Assembly: GCF_025857195.1 (NCBI RefSeq)
Contig: NZ_CP109787.1
Location: 3,971,001-4,035,000, forward strand
Direction: 5' to 3'
DNA from: Leisingera thetidis
GTDB taxonomy: Bacteria > Pseudomonadota > Alphaproteobacteria > Rhodobacterales > Rhodobacteraceae
Length of the DNA stretch: 64,000 nt
The notes below the pieces were generated by a model, which did not search any database, was not told the origin of the DNA, and worked only from the letters and a program-made list of their open reading frames with translations. A program made the translations under genes and the position numbers. Below, piece after piece: positions 46,997 to 56,382 of the stretch (position 1 is the first letter of the stretch; the number at the start of each line of letters is the position of its first letter).

Positions 46997-47341
46997 ATGA
47001 GCCTGACGACCACCATGACGGACGATGCGCAGATCGTCAAAGTCAATGCCGAGCGCATTGATGCCGCCATGGCCATCCAGTTCAAGGAAGACATGCGCGC
47101 GGAAACCGAAAGCGGTCCGGACCGTGTCATCCTCGACCTGTCCCAAGTGCAGTTCATCGATTCCAGCGGGCTTGGTGCGATTGTCGCAGCCATGAAACAG
47201 CTGGGCGGCAGCCGCAAGCTGGATCTGGCCGGGCTGACCCCGATGGTGGAGAAGGTTTTCCGGCTGACCCGCATGGATACGGTCTTTGATCTCTACAGTT
47301 CGCTGAGCGACGCAACCGCACCGGCCAACGCGAACTCCTGA
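46997..47341 (+). CDS. Anti-anti-sigma factor, STAS domain
   Basis: A 114-residue SpoIIAA/RsbV-like STAS protein. The phosphorylation loop is DSSGLG (Ser56/Ser57) inside LSQVQFIDSSGLGAIV. GGGGGAG lies 6 bases before the ATG at 46997. The next gene encodes its expected partner kinase, 35 bases later. No SpoIIE-type phosphatase or sigma factor is adjacent, so the output of this partner switch is elsewhere. Confidence 0.9.
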   Translation: MSLTTTMTDDAQIVKVNAERIDAAMAIQFKEDMRAETESGPDRVILDLSQVQFIDSSGLGAIVAAMKQLGGSRKLDLAGLTPMVEKVFRLTRMDTVFDLYSSLSDATAPANANS

Positions 47342-47376
47342 AGACGAATGCGCTGGCGGCGCAAAGCGAGAATCCG

Positions 47377-47826
47377 ATGGTAAAAACCTTTGCCTGCTCG
47401 TTCACGGCCACGAATTTGGATGCCCGCTCCGGCATCTCCTCTGTCGTGGCGCAACTGCGGTCCCTGGGGATCCCGGGCGCCCGTGTGGACGAGGTGCAAA
47501 TTGCCCTGACCGAAGCCGTGAACAACGTGGTCGAGCACGCCTATGAGGCCGCGGCGCCGGGTGATGTGCGGATCCGGGGCGAGCTGTATCCGGAGCGCCT
47601 GTGGATCAGCATCCAGGATGCCGGCGCCCCCTTCCCCAGGGGGGAGTTGCCGGAAGGCAAACCCGCCGACGTCAGTGTCCCGGCCGACAGCCTGCCGGAA
47701 GGCGGCTTTGGCTGGTTCCTGATCCGCGAACTGGCAAGCCAGGTCCAGTACGAGCGCTCGGAAGAGGGCAACAATCTCTCGCTCTGCTTTGAAATCAAGG
47801 TCACCAGCCCCTCGGCCAAGGCCTGA
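47377..47826 (+). CDS. Anti-sigma serine kinase / HATPase_c_2 protein (RsbW-like)
   Basis: A 149-residue GHKL ATPase of the RsbW/SpoIIAB type. N box EAVNNVVEHAY (about residues 48-58), G1 box QDAGAPFP and G2 GGFGWFLIREL are present. It would phosphorylate the STAS protein and sequester a regulator. The N-terminus lacks other domains. Together with the 46997 gene it forms a minimal two-gene partner-switching module. Confidence 0.9.
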   Translation: MVKTFACSFTATNLDARSGISSVVAQLRSLGIPGARVDEVQIALTEAVNNVVEHAYEAAAPGDVRIRGELYPERLWISIQDAGAPFPRGELPEGKPADVSVPADSLPEGGFGWFLIRELASQVQYERSEEGNNLSLCFEIKVTSPSAKA

Positions 47827-48139
47827 GCCGGGCCATGGCCGAGGGCAGCAACCGCCATTTCCGGTATCTGCATTTTTAATACTTTGCCACAATGGCGCCG
47901 CATTCCCGGCCAACCGCAGCCCAACAGATATGCAAAAACTTACCTGTAGCTGAAACGAGCTTCCCCTGGTGCCGCGTATCCTAGCCCCCACCAGTGCGCG
48001 GCGCCGGGGACCTTTGCTTCAGCCTGCTTCTCCTTCCGCCAATCTTTTACGCTCCGTTCTGCATTGCTGGCAGCGAAATTGTGTTGCTTCGCGGCGGCGC
48101 ATGCCTACCGTCTGTCCGGCAAAAGCGAGGAGCAGGATC
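47827..48139. other. Intergenic region before the gamma-glutamyltransferase gene
   Basis: A 313-base gap. An open frame continues upstream of the glutamyltransferase ATG but has no recognisable similarity. I see no clear promoter, hairpin or repeat, except AGGAGCAGG just before the start codon at 48140. Confidence 0.5.
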
Positions 48140-49714
48140 ATGCGCGACTTCCATCTTCCCGGCCGTTCAGCCGTCTTTGCCCAAAACGGCCTGTGCGCAA
48201 CCTCCCACCCGCTGGCGGCCGGCGTGGCGGTGGATATCCTGAAACGCGGCGGCAACGCGATGGACGCAGCCTTGGGCGGGGCAGTTCTGCTCGGCATCTG
48301 CGAACCTCAGATGACCGGGATCGGCGGCGACTGTTTTGTGCTTTTTTCCCGTCCGGGCACTGGAATTCAAGCGCTGAACGGATCCGGCTGCGCCCCCGCT
48401 GCGGCCAGCGCTGAAGCCTTGCGGGCACAGGGCCTGGCCTCCGTGCCGTCGGACCGGCCGGATGCGGTCACTATCCCTTGTGCCGTCGATGCCTTTTGCC
48501 GCTTGGCAGAAAGCGAAGGACGCCTCGGGCTCGACGCGCTCCTGGCACCCGGCATCCGCTATGCCGAGGAAGGCGTGCCGGTGGCGCCGCGCACGGGATT
48601 TGACTGGCAGAACAGTGCGGGAACCCTGCGCGGCGCGGCCCGGCGCCACTACCTGAGGAACGGACGGTCCCTTGGCGCGGGAGATGTGTTCCGTTCGCCC
48701 GGTCAGGCCGAAGTCCTGCGCCGCATCGCCAAACATGGGCGGGACGCCTTTTACACCGGCGAAGTGGCTGAAGACATGGTCGCTGCCTTGACCGCACTCG
48801 GCGGCGTCCACACTCTGGAGGACTTTGCCGCGGCACGCAGCTTTGCAACGCAAGTGGTTGAGGGCCAATACAACGACCTGGGCCTGGCCGAGCATCCGCC
48901 CAACGGTCAGGGGGCTACGGCGTTGTTGCTGCTGAACATTCTCAAACATTTCGACATTGCCGGGACAGCCCCCCTTGGCGCCGAGCGCGCGCATATCGAG
49001 GCGGAAGCTGCCAAGCTTGCCTACGATGCGCGCAACCGGTTTTTGGCTGATCCGAACCACACCACCCGGTTGCAGCATATGCTGGCACCTGAAACCGCAG
49101 CCGGGCTTGCTGCGCTGATCAACCCGAAACGCGCCTTGCCCGCTGCCGCACCGCTGACCGAAGCGGTGCACAAGGACACCGTCTATATCACAGTTGTGGA
49201 CAAAGACCGCATGGCGGTGTCGCTGATCTATTCGATCTTCCATGGTTTCGGCTCCGGCATCGCCTCCGAGAAGTTCGGCATCCTGCTGCAGAACCGCGGT
49301 GCGGGCTTCAATTTGGCGGCAGGCCACCCCAATGAACTTGGTGCAGGCAAACGGCCAATGCACACAATCATCCCCGCCATGCTGCAACAGGACGGAGAGG
49401 TGATCATGCCCTTCGGGGTGATGGGCGGCGGATACCAGCCCACCGGCCATGCCCGGCTTGTGTCGAACCTGTCGGATTTCGGCATGGATCTGCAATCCGC
49501 CATCGACACGCCGCGCTGTTTTGCCGATGGCGGCGTGCTGAAAATGGAGCGCGGCTATGCAGCACCGGTCCTTCAGTTGCTTGCGGACATGGGGCATAGG
49601 ATTGAAGTGCCGGATACGCCGCTCGGCGGTGCGCAAGCGATCCTAATCCATGCTTCCGGCGTCCTGGAAGGTGCCAGCGACCCGCGCAAAGACGGTTGTG
49701 CGCTGGGGTATTGA
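48140..49714 (+). CDS. Gamma-glutamyltransferase family protein
   Basis: A 524-residue N-terminal-nucleophile hydrolase. It is made as one chain that cleaves itself before the catalytic Thr, here probably Thr347 in HKDTVYITVVD. The early NGLCATSHPLAA...GGNAMDAA segment and late MGGGYQPTGHARLVSN are typical of the YwrD/cephalosporin acylase branch. No signal peptide is evident, so it may be cytoplasmic, unlike glutathione-degrading GGT. ATG at 48140 with GGAG upstream was preferred to the longer frame at 47969. Substrate unknown. Confidence 0.9.
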   Translation: MRDFHLPGRSAVFAQNGLCATSHPLAAGVAVDILKRGGNAMDAALGGAVLLGICEPQMTGIGGDCFVLFSRPGTGIQALNGSGCAPAAASAEALRAQGLASVPSDRPDAVTIPCAVDAFCRLAESEGRLGLDALLAPGIRYAEEGVPVAPRTGFDWQNSAGTLRGAARRHYLRNGRSLGAGDVFRSPGQAEVLRRIAKHGRDAFYTGEVAEDMVAALTALGGVHTLEDFAAARSFATQVVEGQYNDLGLAEHPPNGQGATALLLLNILKHFDIAGTAPLGAERAHIEAEAAKLAYDARNRFLADPNHTTRLQHMLAPETAAGLAALINPKRALPAAAPLTEAVHKDTVYITVVDKDRMAVSLIYSIFHGFGSGIASEKFGILLQNRGAGFNLAAGHPNELGAGKRPMHTIIPAMLQQDGEVIMPFGVMGGGYQPTGHARLVSNLSDFGMDLQSAIDTPRCFADGGVLKMERGYAAPVLQLLADMGHRIEVPDTPLGGAQAILIHASGVLEGASDPRKDGCALGY

Positions 49715-49750
49715 TGCGGGGTCCGCCCGGCAGTTCGACAGTGTTGGAAT

Positions 49751-50077
49751 TCAGTTCAGCTGATAGTGCAGCGCATAAGCCCCGCCATCGAAATTGCCGA
49801 ACATTTCCGGGACATCCGGATGGCCTACCGGTTCACCCGAATAATCTGCGACCAGATTCTGTTCCGAGACATAAGCCACGTAATAGCTTTGGTCGTTTTC
49901 CGCCAGAAGGTGGTAAAACGGCTGGTCCTTCACGGGGCGGCTGTCTTCCGGGATCGCCTCATACCATTCCTCGGTATTGGAAAACTCGGGATCGACGTCA
50001 AAGACCACCCCGCGGAAGGGGTGCTTCCGGTGGCGGACGACCTGTCCAAGATTGTATTTTGCTCGCGTTCTCATCAT
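49751..50077 (-). CDS. hspQ: Heat-shock protein HspQ
   Basis: A 108-residue YccV/HspQ protein, first named for hemimethylated-DNA binding and in E. coli a Lon specificity factor. Family blocks: KYNLGQVVRHRKHPFRGVVFDVDPEF, then QPFYHLL and YVAYVSEQNL. The double Met (MMRTRAKYN) leaves the start at 50077 or 50074; the ribosome site is weak. The frame is open to 50194 but that extension is not conserved. Confidence 0.92.
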   Translation of the reverse strand: MMRTRAKYNLGQVVRHRKHPFRGVVFDVDPEFSNTEEWYEAIPEDSRPVKDQPFYHLLAENDQSYYVAYVSEQNLVADYSGEPVGHPDVPEMFGNFDGGAYALHYQLN

Positions 50078-50161
50078 GGTCTTGCAGCCCCCGTCTTTTG
50101 TAAATAGCGCGCCTGCCAGGCAATTGTCCAACTGTTGACGTAAATTTTCAGGGAAACAGAC

Positions 50162-50413
50162 TGTGAACCTCGCTTTGACAGTGCTCGAAATCACCGCTCC
50201 GGTGTTCCTGCTGGCCCTGGCCGGTTTTGTCTGGAGGCGACGGCATCGGGGGTGCTGATTCTGCAGCTGGCGACACCTGTGGCGGTGACCGCTTATCTGC
50301 TGGCCGAGAAATTCGAGGCGGATTCCAGCGCGGCGGCCGGGCTTGTCGTGGTCTCAATCCTGTTGTCGGCAATTTTTCTGCCACTGCTGCTGACCCAGCT
50401 TCTTGAATTGTGA
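50162..50413 (+). pseudogene. AEC-family transporter with large internal deletion
   Basis: The first 31 codons from GTG 50162 read NLALTVLEITAPVFLLALAG, the N-terminal helix of auxin-efflux-carrier (AEC) transporters, ending TGA after RRHRGC. An overlapping frame then reads SGVLILQLATPVAVTAYLLA and continues AGLVVVSILLSAIFLPLLL to the stop at 50413, which is the normal C-terminus. The central ~230 residues are missing and the frame changes at the junction near 50250. It cannot make a functional carrier. Confidence 0.8.
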
Positions 50414-50480
50414 TTTCCTCGCCTGCCGCAATCCGCTAAACTGTCCCAAAACAAACCCAATACAAAAATGGGCAGAGGCA

Positions 50481-51068
50481 ATGAGCAGACTCATCAGCGT
50501 CCTCGTCCTCCTCTTGGCGGTAGCGTCATGCGGAGGCGGGTACAAAGCGCCGCCGCGCAATCTGGATAACGCCTGCAGCATCATCCAGCAGCGGCCTGAA
50601 TATCTGAAAGCGTTCCGCGCCTCGCAGCGCCGCTGGGGCGTGCCCGTGCATGTGCAGATGGCAACGATCTATCACGAAAGCCGCTTCCGCGGCGATGCCC
50701 GCACCCCGCACCAGTACCTGCTGGGCGTGATCCCGGTCGGGCGGCAGTCCAGTGCTTATGGTTACAGCCAGGCCTTGGACGGAACCTGGGATGATTACCG
50801 CCGTGATACAGGACGGCGCCGGGCCAAACGCGACCGGATCGGCGATGCCGCTGATTTCATGGGCTGGTACATGCGCAAAAGCCAGGACAAGAACGGCATC
50901 CCGCTCTATGACGCCCGCAACCAGTACTTGGCCTACCACGAGGGCCACTATGGCTATTCCCGCGGCAGCTACCGCAGCAAGCCTTGGCTGATGCGGGTTG
51001 CCGGGCAAGTCGAAACCCGCTCCCAAACCTATCAGGCCCAGCTCGCCACGTGCCGCAAGTTCCGCTGA
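50481..51068 (+). CDS. Lytic transglycosylase-like lipoprotein
   Basis: A 195-residue SLT-fold protein. The signal peptide ends in the lipobox VASC with lipidated Cys17. The catalytic Glu is Glu66 in YHESRFRG, and the SSAYGYSQALDGTW and YLAYHEGHYGYSRG blocks complete the transglycosylase fold. Expected to be an outer-membrane-anchored murein-cleaving enzyme. AGAGG precedes the ATG. Followed by GC hairpins (51079-51097 and 51107-51130) that could end transcription. Confidence 0.9.
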   Translation: MSRLISVLVLLLAVASCGGGYKAPPRNLDNACSIIQQRPEYLKAFRASQRRWGVPVHVQMATIYHESRFRGDARTPHQYLLGVIPVGRQSSAYGYSQALDGTWDDYRRDTGRRRAKRDRIGDAADFMGWYMRKSQDKNGIPLYDARNQYLAYHEGHYGYSRGSYRSKPWLMRVAGQVETRSQTYQAQLATCRKFR

Positions 51069-51282
51069 AGGCGCCCAGGCGGGATTCTCCCGCCCGCCTC
51101 AAGGCCTTTCCTGCGAAAGGCTTTCAACCGTTGGGCATGGCACCGCGCTGACGCGCGGTGCGGATGTCATTCAGATGTCCGGTGACAGGTGCTTTTAACC
51201 GGTTGTGCTGCCGGCTCAGAACCATCAGGCGGTTCCGGAAAGCAGGAGCTGCCGCGGGCGCGGCAAAGCCTGCGCTTCCGGG

Positions 51283-51867
51283 CTAGCGGGATCTGCCGCT
51301 GGTGCTGAACAGGCTGGACGACAGCTTCTGGCCGGTTTCCATCCCCCCGAGGATGACGGTTGTCTTGCCGCCCGCGCTGTCATGAATCACCCATTTGCGC
51401 AATTCAACCGGTTCACCAGTGAACATCATTTCGATGCTGCCATAGTCCGGATGCTCCGGATCCTGTGCCCGCACAATGGTCGAAGTTCCGTCAAAGCTGT
51501 GCCCCACCACCATATTGGCACGGCCCAGATCCACCCTGCGGTCCAAAATGATCGACAGCGGCGTCCGCTTCAACGGATAGGTCTCTGGCGGCTGGTTCGA
51601 CTTGGGATCATGGATCACCACCGCTCCGCCGCCAGCCACCACGGTGCCGCCGCCCTTGCCATCATATTCAAACCGCATCCGGCCCGGCCGGTGCATGTAC
51701 AGCTTGCCTGTCGACAGGCTGCCGTCATCGTTGATCTGGGTGAACGGCGAGGACGCCGTGCTGATCCCGTTCAGATAGCGGGAAATATCATTCAGACTCA
51801 GCTGTTCCGCCGCCCAAGAGGCCGGAGCAGCAAAGGTCAGCGCAAGGGCAAGTGCAATCCGTTTCAT
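51283..51867 (-). CDS. lolA: Outer-membrane lipoprotein carrier LolA
   Basis: A 194-residue periplasmic chaperone that shuttles lipoproteins from LolCDE to the outer membrane. Signal peptide (about 1-19, ending SWA), then the LolA beta-sheet with FTQINDDGSLSTGKLYMHRPGRMRFEYDG, typical of the alphaproteobacterial form. ATG at 51867, the usual family start; the earlier frame start at 51918 is not supported. It follows ftsK on the same strand, a conserved Rhodobacterales order. Confidence 0.92.
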   Translation of the reverse strand: MKRIALALALTFAAPASWAAEQLSLNDISRYLNGISTASSPFTQINDDGSLSTGKLYMHRPGRMRFEYDGKGGGTVVAGGGAVVIHDPKSNQPPETYPLKRTPLSIILDRRVDLGRANMVVGHSFDGTSTIVRAQDPEHPDYGSIEMMFTGEPVELRKWVIHDSAGGKTTVILGGMETGQKLSSSLFSTSGRSR

Positions 51868-51947
51868 GGCTTCAACATAGGCATGCGGCCGCAGAAGTGA
51901 AGATGCCGGGGCCTTCACGGCTCCGGCATCGGCGGATATTTGTCAGC

Positions 51948-54900
51948 TTATTGTTCAGGAACAAGAATTTCCCGCTTGCCCACATGGTTGGCCGCCGAGA
52001 CGACCCCCTCGTCCTCCATTTGCTCCACCAGCCGGGCGGCCTTGTTGTAGCCGATTGCCAGCTTACGCTGGATGTAGGAAGTGGAGCACTTGCGGTCCTT
52101 GACCACAATGGCAACCGCCGTGTCGTACAAGGCATCCTCGGTATCGGTATTGCCGCCGGTGTTCAGGCCCAGAACCGCGTCGATATTGTCGGCCTTGTCG
52201 TCGTCCGGGCCGTCAAGCACGCTGCCGACGTAGTCCGGCGGGCCGAACTGCTTGAGGTGGTTCACCACCTCCTCGACCTCTTCATCCGAGCAGAACGGAC
52301 CGTGGCAGCGGGTAATTTTGGCGCCGCCCGCCATGTAGAGCATGTCACCCATGCCCAAGAGCTGCTCGGCGCCCATCTCGCCCAGGATGGTGCGGCTGTC
52401 GACCTTGGAGGTCACCTGGAAGGAAATCCGGGTCGGGAAGTTCGCCTTGATGGTGCCGGTGATCACGTCGACCGAGGGGCGCTGGGTGGCCATGATCAGG
52501 TGGATTCCGCTCGCCCGCGCCATCTGCGCCAGGCGCTGGATGCAGGCCTCGATCTCCTTGCCCGCAACCATCATCAGGTCGGCCATCTCGTCGACGATCA
52601 CAACGATATAGGGCAGCGCCTTGGGTTCGAACTCTTCGGTCTCAAACACCGGCTCGCCGGTGTCGTCGTCAAACCCGGTCTGCACCGTGCGCGAGAACAT
52701 CTCGCCCTTGGCAAGCGCCTCTTTCACGCGGCCGTTGAAGCCCGCGATGTTGCGCACGCCCATCTTGGACATCTTGCGGTAGCGGTCTTCCATCTCGCCC
52801 ACCACCCATTTCAGGGCCACAACCGCCTTTTTCGGGTCGGTGACAACCGGCGAGAGCAGATGCGGAATGCCGTCATAAACGGAGAGTTCCAGCATCTTGG
52901 GGTCGATCATGATCAGGCGGCATTCGTCCGGCGTCAGCTTGTAGAGCAGCGATAGGATCATGGTGTTGATCGCAACCGACTTGCCGGAGCCGGTGGTGCC
53001 GGCGATCAGCAGGTGGGGCATCTTGGCCAGGTTTGCCACCATGGAATCGCCGCCGATATCCTTGCCCAGCGCAAGCGGCAGCGCGTGGTTGCCGTCACCG
53101 AAGTCTCGGGACGACAGGATCTCGCGCAGAACCACCTTTTCGCGCTTCTCGTTCGGCAGCTCGATGCCGATCACGGTGCGGCCCGGCACGGTCGAGACCC
53201 GCGCCGACAGTGCCGACATCGAACGGGCGATATCATCGGCCAGGCCGATCACACGGGAGGCCTTGAGGCCCGGTGCCGGTTCCAGTTCGTACATGGTCAC
53301 GACGGGGCCGGGGCGGACCGAGACGATCTCTCCCTTGACGCCATAGTCATCCAGCACGGTTTCCAGCATTCGGGCATTTTCTTCCAGCGCCTCATCGCTC
53401 AGGTGGTGGCGCTCAATGCCCGTTGGATTGGTCAGAAGGCTCAGCGGCGGCAATTCGAAATCGCTGCCGCTGTCGTCAAAGGCCAGATTGGGCTGGGCTT
53501 CCGCCTTGGCACGTGCCGAAGGCTGCACCGTCTTGCGGACCGTTTTTTCGACAACGGCCTTGCGCGGCTCGGCTACAGGCAGATCAACGGTCAGGCGCGG
53601 CCCTGGCGACGGGCGCATCTCTGGTTCATCAGCAACCTGAACCGATGCGTCAACAGTCTCGGGCAGGGCTTCGGACGGCACGTTGTCCGGGTCAATCGCA
53701 CTGTGATCAGGAGCGAAAGTTTCAGCCGCAGGATCTTCCCGCAGGTCTGCAACCGGCGCTTCGCGGCCATAGGTGTCTTCCGCGGATCCCTGCCAGGACA
53801 ATGGCGGCTCTTCCGGCATCGGCGGTACTGGTGCCAGCGCGGCTGTCAGCGGCGGTTCGGGAGGCAGCCCGTTCTGACCGGCAGAAGGATTGAAGATCAG
53901 CGGCGCCGGGCGCTGGCCGCGGCCCTTGGTGAGCGGAAAATTCGGATCCTGTTCCGGCGGCACTTCGGCGGCCCGGCGGACCCGTACGGCATTGGCGATC
54001 TTCTGGGAAATCCGGTCTTCACCGGCATCGCCGTCTGCTGGAATTTCCGCATCATCCGCGTATTGGGTCCGGGCCGCGTAAACGTCTTCCGGCTCTGGTG
54101 CAGATGCGGCACGGCGGATCAGCCCGGGCACACGCGACAGCAGGCCGCCTTTTGCGGGCGTTTCCGGGTCTTCCGCGACAGTGCCCGTTGCAAAAGCGTT
54201 ATAAGCGTCCTCGGGATAATCCTCGAACATCTCGGGCTCTTCTTCAGCGCTGTCATAAGCGGCATCGCCAGCCCGCGCTGCCCGTGCCTGACGATAGGTC
54301 ATGGCTGCCTGCAGGCCGCTTGACGCCCCGCGGCCCAGCAGCGCGGCAACTGCGCCATAACCGAGGATCAGCCCTATTATGACCTTGTGCAGGCCTTTCT
54401 TCACTTCGGGCCAGGTAAAGCCCAGCACCGTGCAGCCAAGTGCCAGCATGCCGGCCGCGCTCAGCAGCGACATGATCTTGACCATGAAATGCAGGCCGAC
54501 CGGCAGCAGTGCCAGCAGTGCCCCGAGGAAGGTGTAGCCCACCATGCCGCCAAGACCGAAGTCATAGTTCTGCTGCCAGGCGGAGCTGGCGTTGAGAGTT
54601 TCCATGTGGAGCGCCACAACCAGAAGCCACGGCACCGACAACAGCAGCGGCCAGACCACCCGGTCCTCGCCCCGGTGCAGCACGAACCGCAGGCCCCAGG
54701 CTGACAGGAACAGCGGCAGCGCCCAGCTGGCCTTGCCGAACAGGGTGATCAGAATGAAGGAAACCGATGCGCCGGGGCGGCCCATCCAGTTCTGCACCGG
54801 CGCGTCGGTCGACACGGTCCAGTTCGGATCCTCGGGCGTGTAGGAGCCAAGCATGGCAGCAACCATCAGCCCCAATAGGATCAGGGCAATCCCGATCAGC

Positions 54901-54977
54901 TCCTTGCCGCGCTTTTCAATGGCCGCCTGCATGTTGCTGTCGAGCAGCGGATCGCGGCTGCGGGTTTGAAATGCCAT
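51948..54977 (-). CDS. ftsK: DNA translocase FtsK
   Basis: A 1009-residue septum-associated DNA pump. About four N-terminal membrane helices (about 25-220) lead to a Pro/Glu/Ala-rich linker (about 230-500) and a RecA-like motor with Walker A GTTGSGKS near residue 660. The C-terminal gamma domain (about 930-1009, [25 protein letters not shown]) reads KOPS sites and activates XerCD. Length is normal for the group. Coordinates division with chromosome dimer resolution. Confidence 0.96.
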   Translation of the reverse strand: MAFQTRSRDPLLDSNMQAAIEKRGKELIGIALILLGLMVAAMLGSYTPEDPNWTVSTDAPVQNWMGRPGASVSFILITLFGKASWALPLFLSAWGLRFVLHRGEDRVVWPLLLSVPWLLVVALHMETLNASSAWQQNYDFGLGGMVGYTFLGALLALLPVGLHFMVKIMSLLSAAGMLALGCTVLGFTWPEVKKGLHKVIIGLILGYGAVAALLGRGASSGLQAAMTYRQARAARAGDAAYDSAEEEPEMFEDYPEDAYNAFATGTVAEDPETPAKGGLLSRVPGLIRRAASAPEPEDVYAARTQYADDAEIPADGDAGEDRISQKIANAVRVRRAAEVPPEQDPNFPLTKGRGQRPAPLIFNPSAGQNGLPPEPPLTAALAPVPPMPEEPPLSWQGSAEDTYGREAPVADLREDPAAETFAPDHSAIDPDNVPSEALPETVDASVQVADEPEMRPSPGPRLTVDLPVAEPRKAVVEKTVRKTVQPSARAKAEAQPNLAFDDSGSDFELPPLSLLTNPTGIERHHLSDEALEENARMLETVLDDYGVKGEIVSVRPGPVVTMYELEPAPGLKASRVIGLADDIARSMSALSARVSTVPGRTVIGIELPNEKREKVVLREILSSRDFGDGNHALPLALGKDIGGDSMVANLAKMPHLLIAGTTGSGKSVAINTMILSLLYKLTPDECRLIMIDPKMLELSVYDGIPHLLSPVVTDPKKAVVALKWVVGEMEDRYRKMSKMGVRNIAGFNGRVKEALAKGEMFSRTVQTGFDDDTGEPVFETEEFEPKALPYIVVIVDEMADLMMVAGKEIEACIQRLAQMARASGIHLIMATQRPSVDVITGTIKANFPTRISFQVTSKVDSRTILGEMGAEQLLGMGDMLYMAGGAKITRCHGPFCSDEEVEEVVNHLKQFGPPDYVGSVLDGPDDDKADNIDAVLGLNTGGNTDTEDALYDTAVAIVVKDRKCSTSYIQRKLAIGYNKAARLVEQMEDEGVVSAANHVGKREILVPEQ

Positions 54978-55094
54978 GCCTACCTCAGTTCCGTTTCATA
55001 TGGTACACGCCCCGCTGTTATCCGCAGGGTCACGCGCCTGTCCGTTTTTTGGTCTTGGCTGCACGGCGCCCAGCCAGGCGCCGTGCAGCAAAAT

Positions 55095-56273
55095 TCAGTA
55101 AAGACACGCGCGCAGAGTCGTCAACGCCTTGCGGGTGTCCTCGGCGGGGGCGACAAGCGCCACCCGGATGTAGCACTCGCCCGGGTTCTGCCCAGGTGCG
55201 CCCTGCGCCAGATAGGCACCGGGCAGCACCCGCACGCCGGTCTCCTGCCAAAGCTTCAGGGCGGCCTGCTCGCCATTGTCCACCGGAAGCCACAGGAAGA
55301 AGCCCGCTTCGGGCGCCATGTAGCCGTTGAGGCCGTCAAAGACCTCGTCAGCGATCGTGTATTTTTCCTGGTACAGCGCACGGTTCTCCGCCACATGCGC
55401 CTCATCGGCCCAAACCTTGGCGGCGGCGGCCTGCAGCGGTCCCGGCAGCGGCGCACCGGAATAGGCCCGCAGCTGTTTCACCCGGCGGATGGTCTCCGCC
55501 CCGCCCGCAATCAGGCCGGAGCGCAGGCCGGGCAGGTTCGACCTCTTCGACAGTGAGTTGAACAGCACCACCCGCTCGGGGTCGGCGCCCAGTTCCTGCG
55601 CAACTGTCAACGCGCCGACTGGCGCCGTGCCGCGGTAGATCTCGGAATAACATTCATCCGCGAAGATGCGGAAATCGTATTTCTCGGCCAGCTGGATCAG
55701 CCGGGTCCAGTAGTCACGCGAAGCCACCGCGCCCTGCGGGTTGGCTGGCGAGCAGATATAGGCCACAGCAGTGCGGTTCAGGACGTCTTCGGGCAGGTTT
55801 TCATAGTCCGGCAGATGCCCTGTGGCGGCGGTTGCCGGCACGAACACAGGCTCCGCCCCGACCGAGATCGTGGCCACCATGTAGACCTGGTAGAAGGGAT
55901 TGGGGATCAGCACCACGGGTTTCTGCCCGTTCTTCTGCTCCGGACACAGCGCCATGGCAGCGTTGTACAGCCCCTCCCGGGTGCCATTCAGCGCCATGAT
56001 CTGCGTCTCCGGATCCGCTGTCACGCCATAGCGGCGGCTGATCCAGTCCGCGATGGCACCGAGCAGGTCCGGCGTGCCGTCATTGTTCGGGTACTGGTTA
56101 AACCCGGCAGCGTTTTCAGCGATGACATCCGCGACCCAGGCCGGAAACGCATGTTTCGGCTCGCCAATGGTCATATGCACCACATCCCCGCCGGGAGAGT
56201 GATGGTCCAACAGCGCCCGCAGGCGCGGGAAAGCATAGGCTGGCAGGTTCGAAAACCGCTCAGGAAAATCCAT
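55095..56273 (-). CDS. dapC: Aminotransferase, probably succinyl-diaminopimelate aminotransferase
   Basis: A 392-residue fold-type I PLP aminotransferase. The PLP lysine lies in NSLSKRSNLPGLRSG, the sequence seen in DapC-type enzymes of lysine and peptidoglycan precursor synthesis. The PANPQGA and DECYSEIY blocks are also characteristic. ATG at 56273 (MDFPERFSNLP) chosen by family start; the open frame runs to 56366. Lies between amidase and ftsK on the same strand. Confidence 0.88.
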   Translation of the reverse strand: MDFPERFSNLPAYAFPRLRALLDHHSPGGDVVHMTIGEPKHAFPAWVADVIAENAAGFNQYPNNDGTPDLLGAIADWISRRYGVTADPETQIMALNGTREGLYNAAMALCPEQKNGQKPVVLIPNPFYQVYMVATISVGAEPVFVPATAATGHLPDYENLPEDVLNRTAVAYICSPANPQGAVASRDYWTRLIQLAEKYDFRIFADECYSEIYRGTAPVGALTVAQELGADPERVVLFNSLSKRSNLPGLRSGLIAGGAETIRRVKQLRAYSGAPLPGPLQAAAAKVWADEAHVAENRALYQEKYTIADEVFDGLNGYMAPEAGFFLWLPVDNGEQAALKLWQETGVRVLPGAYLAQGAPGQNPGECYIRVALVAPAEDTRKALTTLRACLY

Positions 56274-56382
56274 ATCTTGTGCCTCGGTCACGGGATCATT
56301 GGCGCCCCGTTTGCGCCTCAGGTTACAGGGGGCGGGCGGACGCGTCCACCCGGTGATGCGGCCCATGGGCCAGATGTGGCTT

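Noticed and set aside
47969..48139. N-terminal extension of the gamma-glutamyltransferase
   Set aside because: The frame is open but the extension lacks similarity and signal features; AGGAGCAGG before ATG 48140 fits better.
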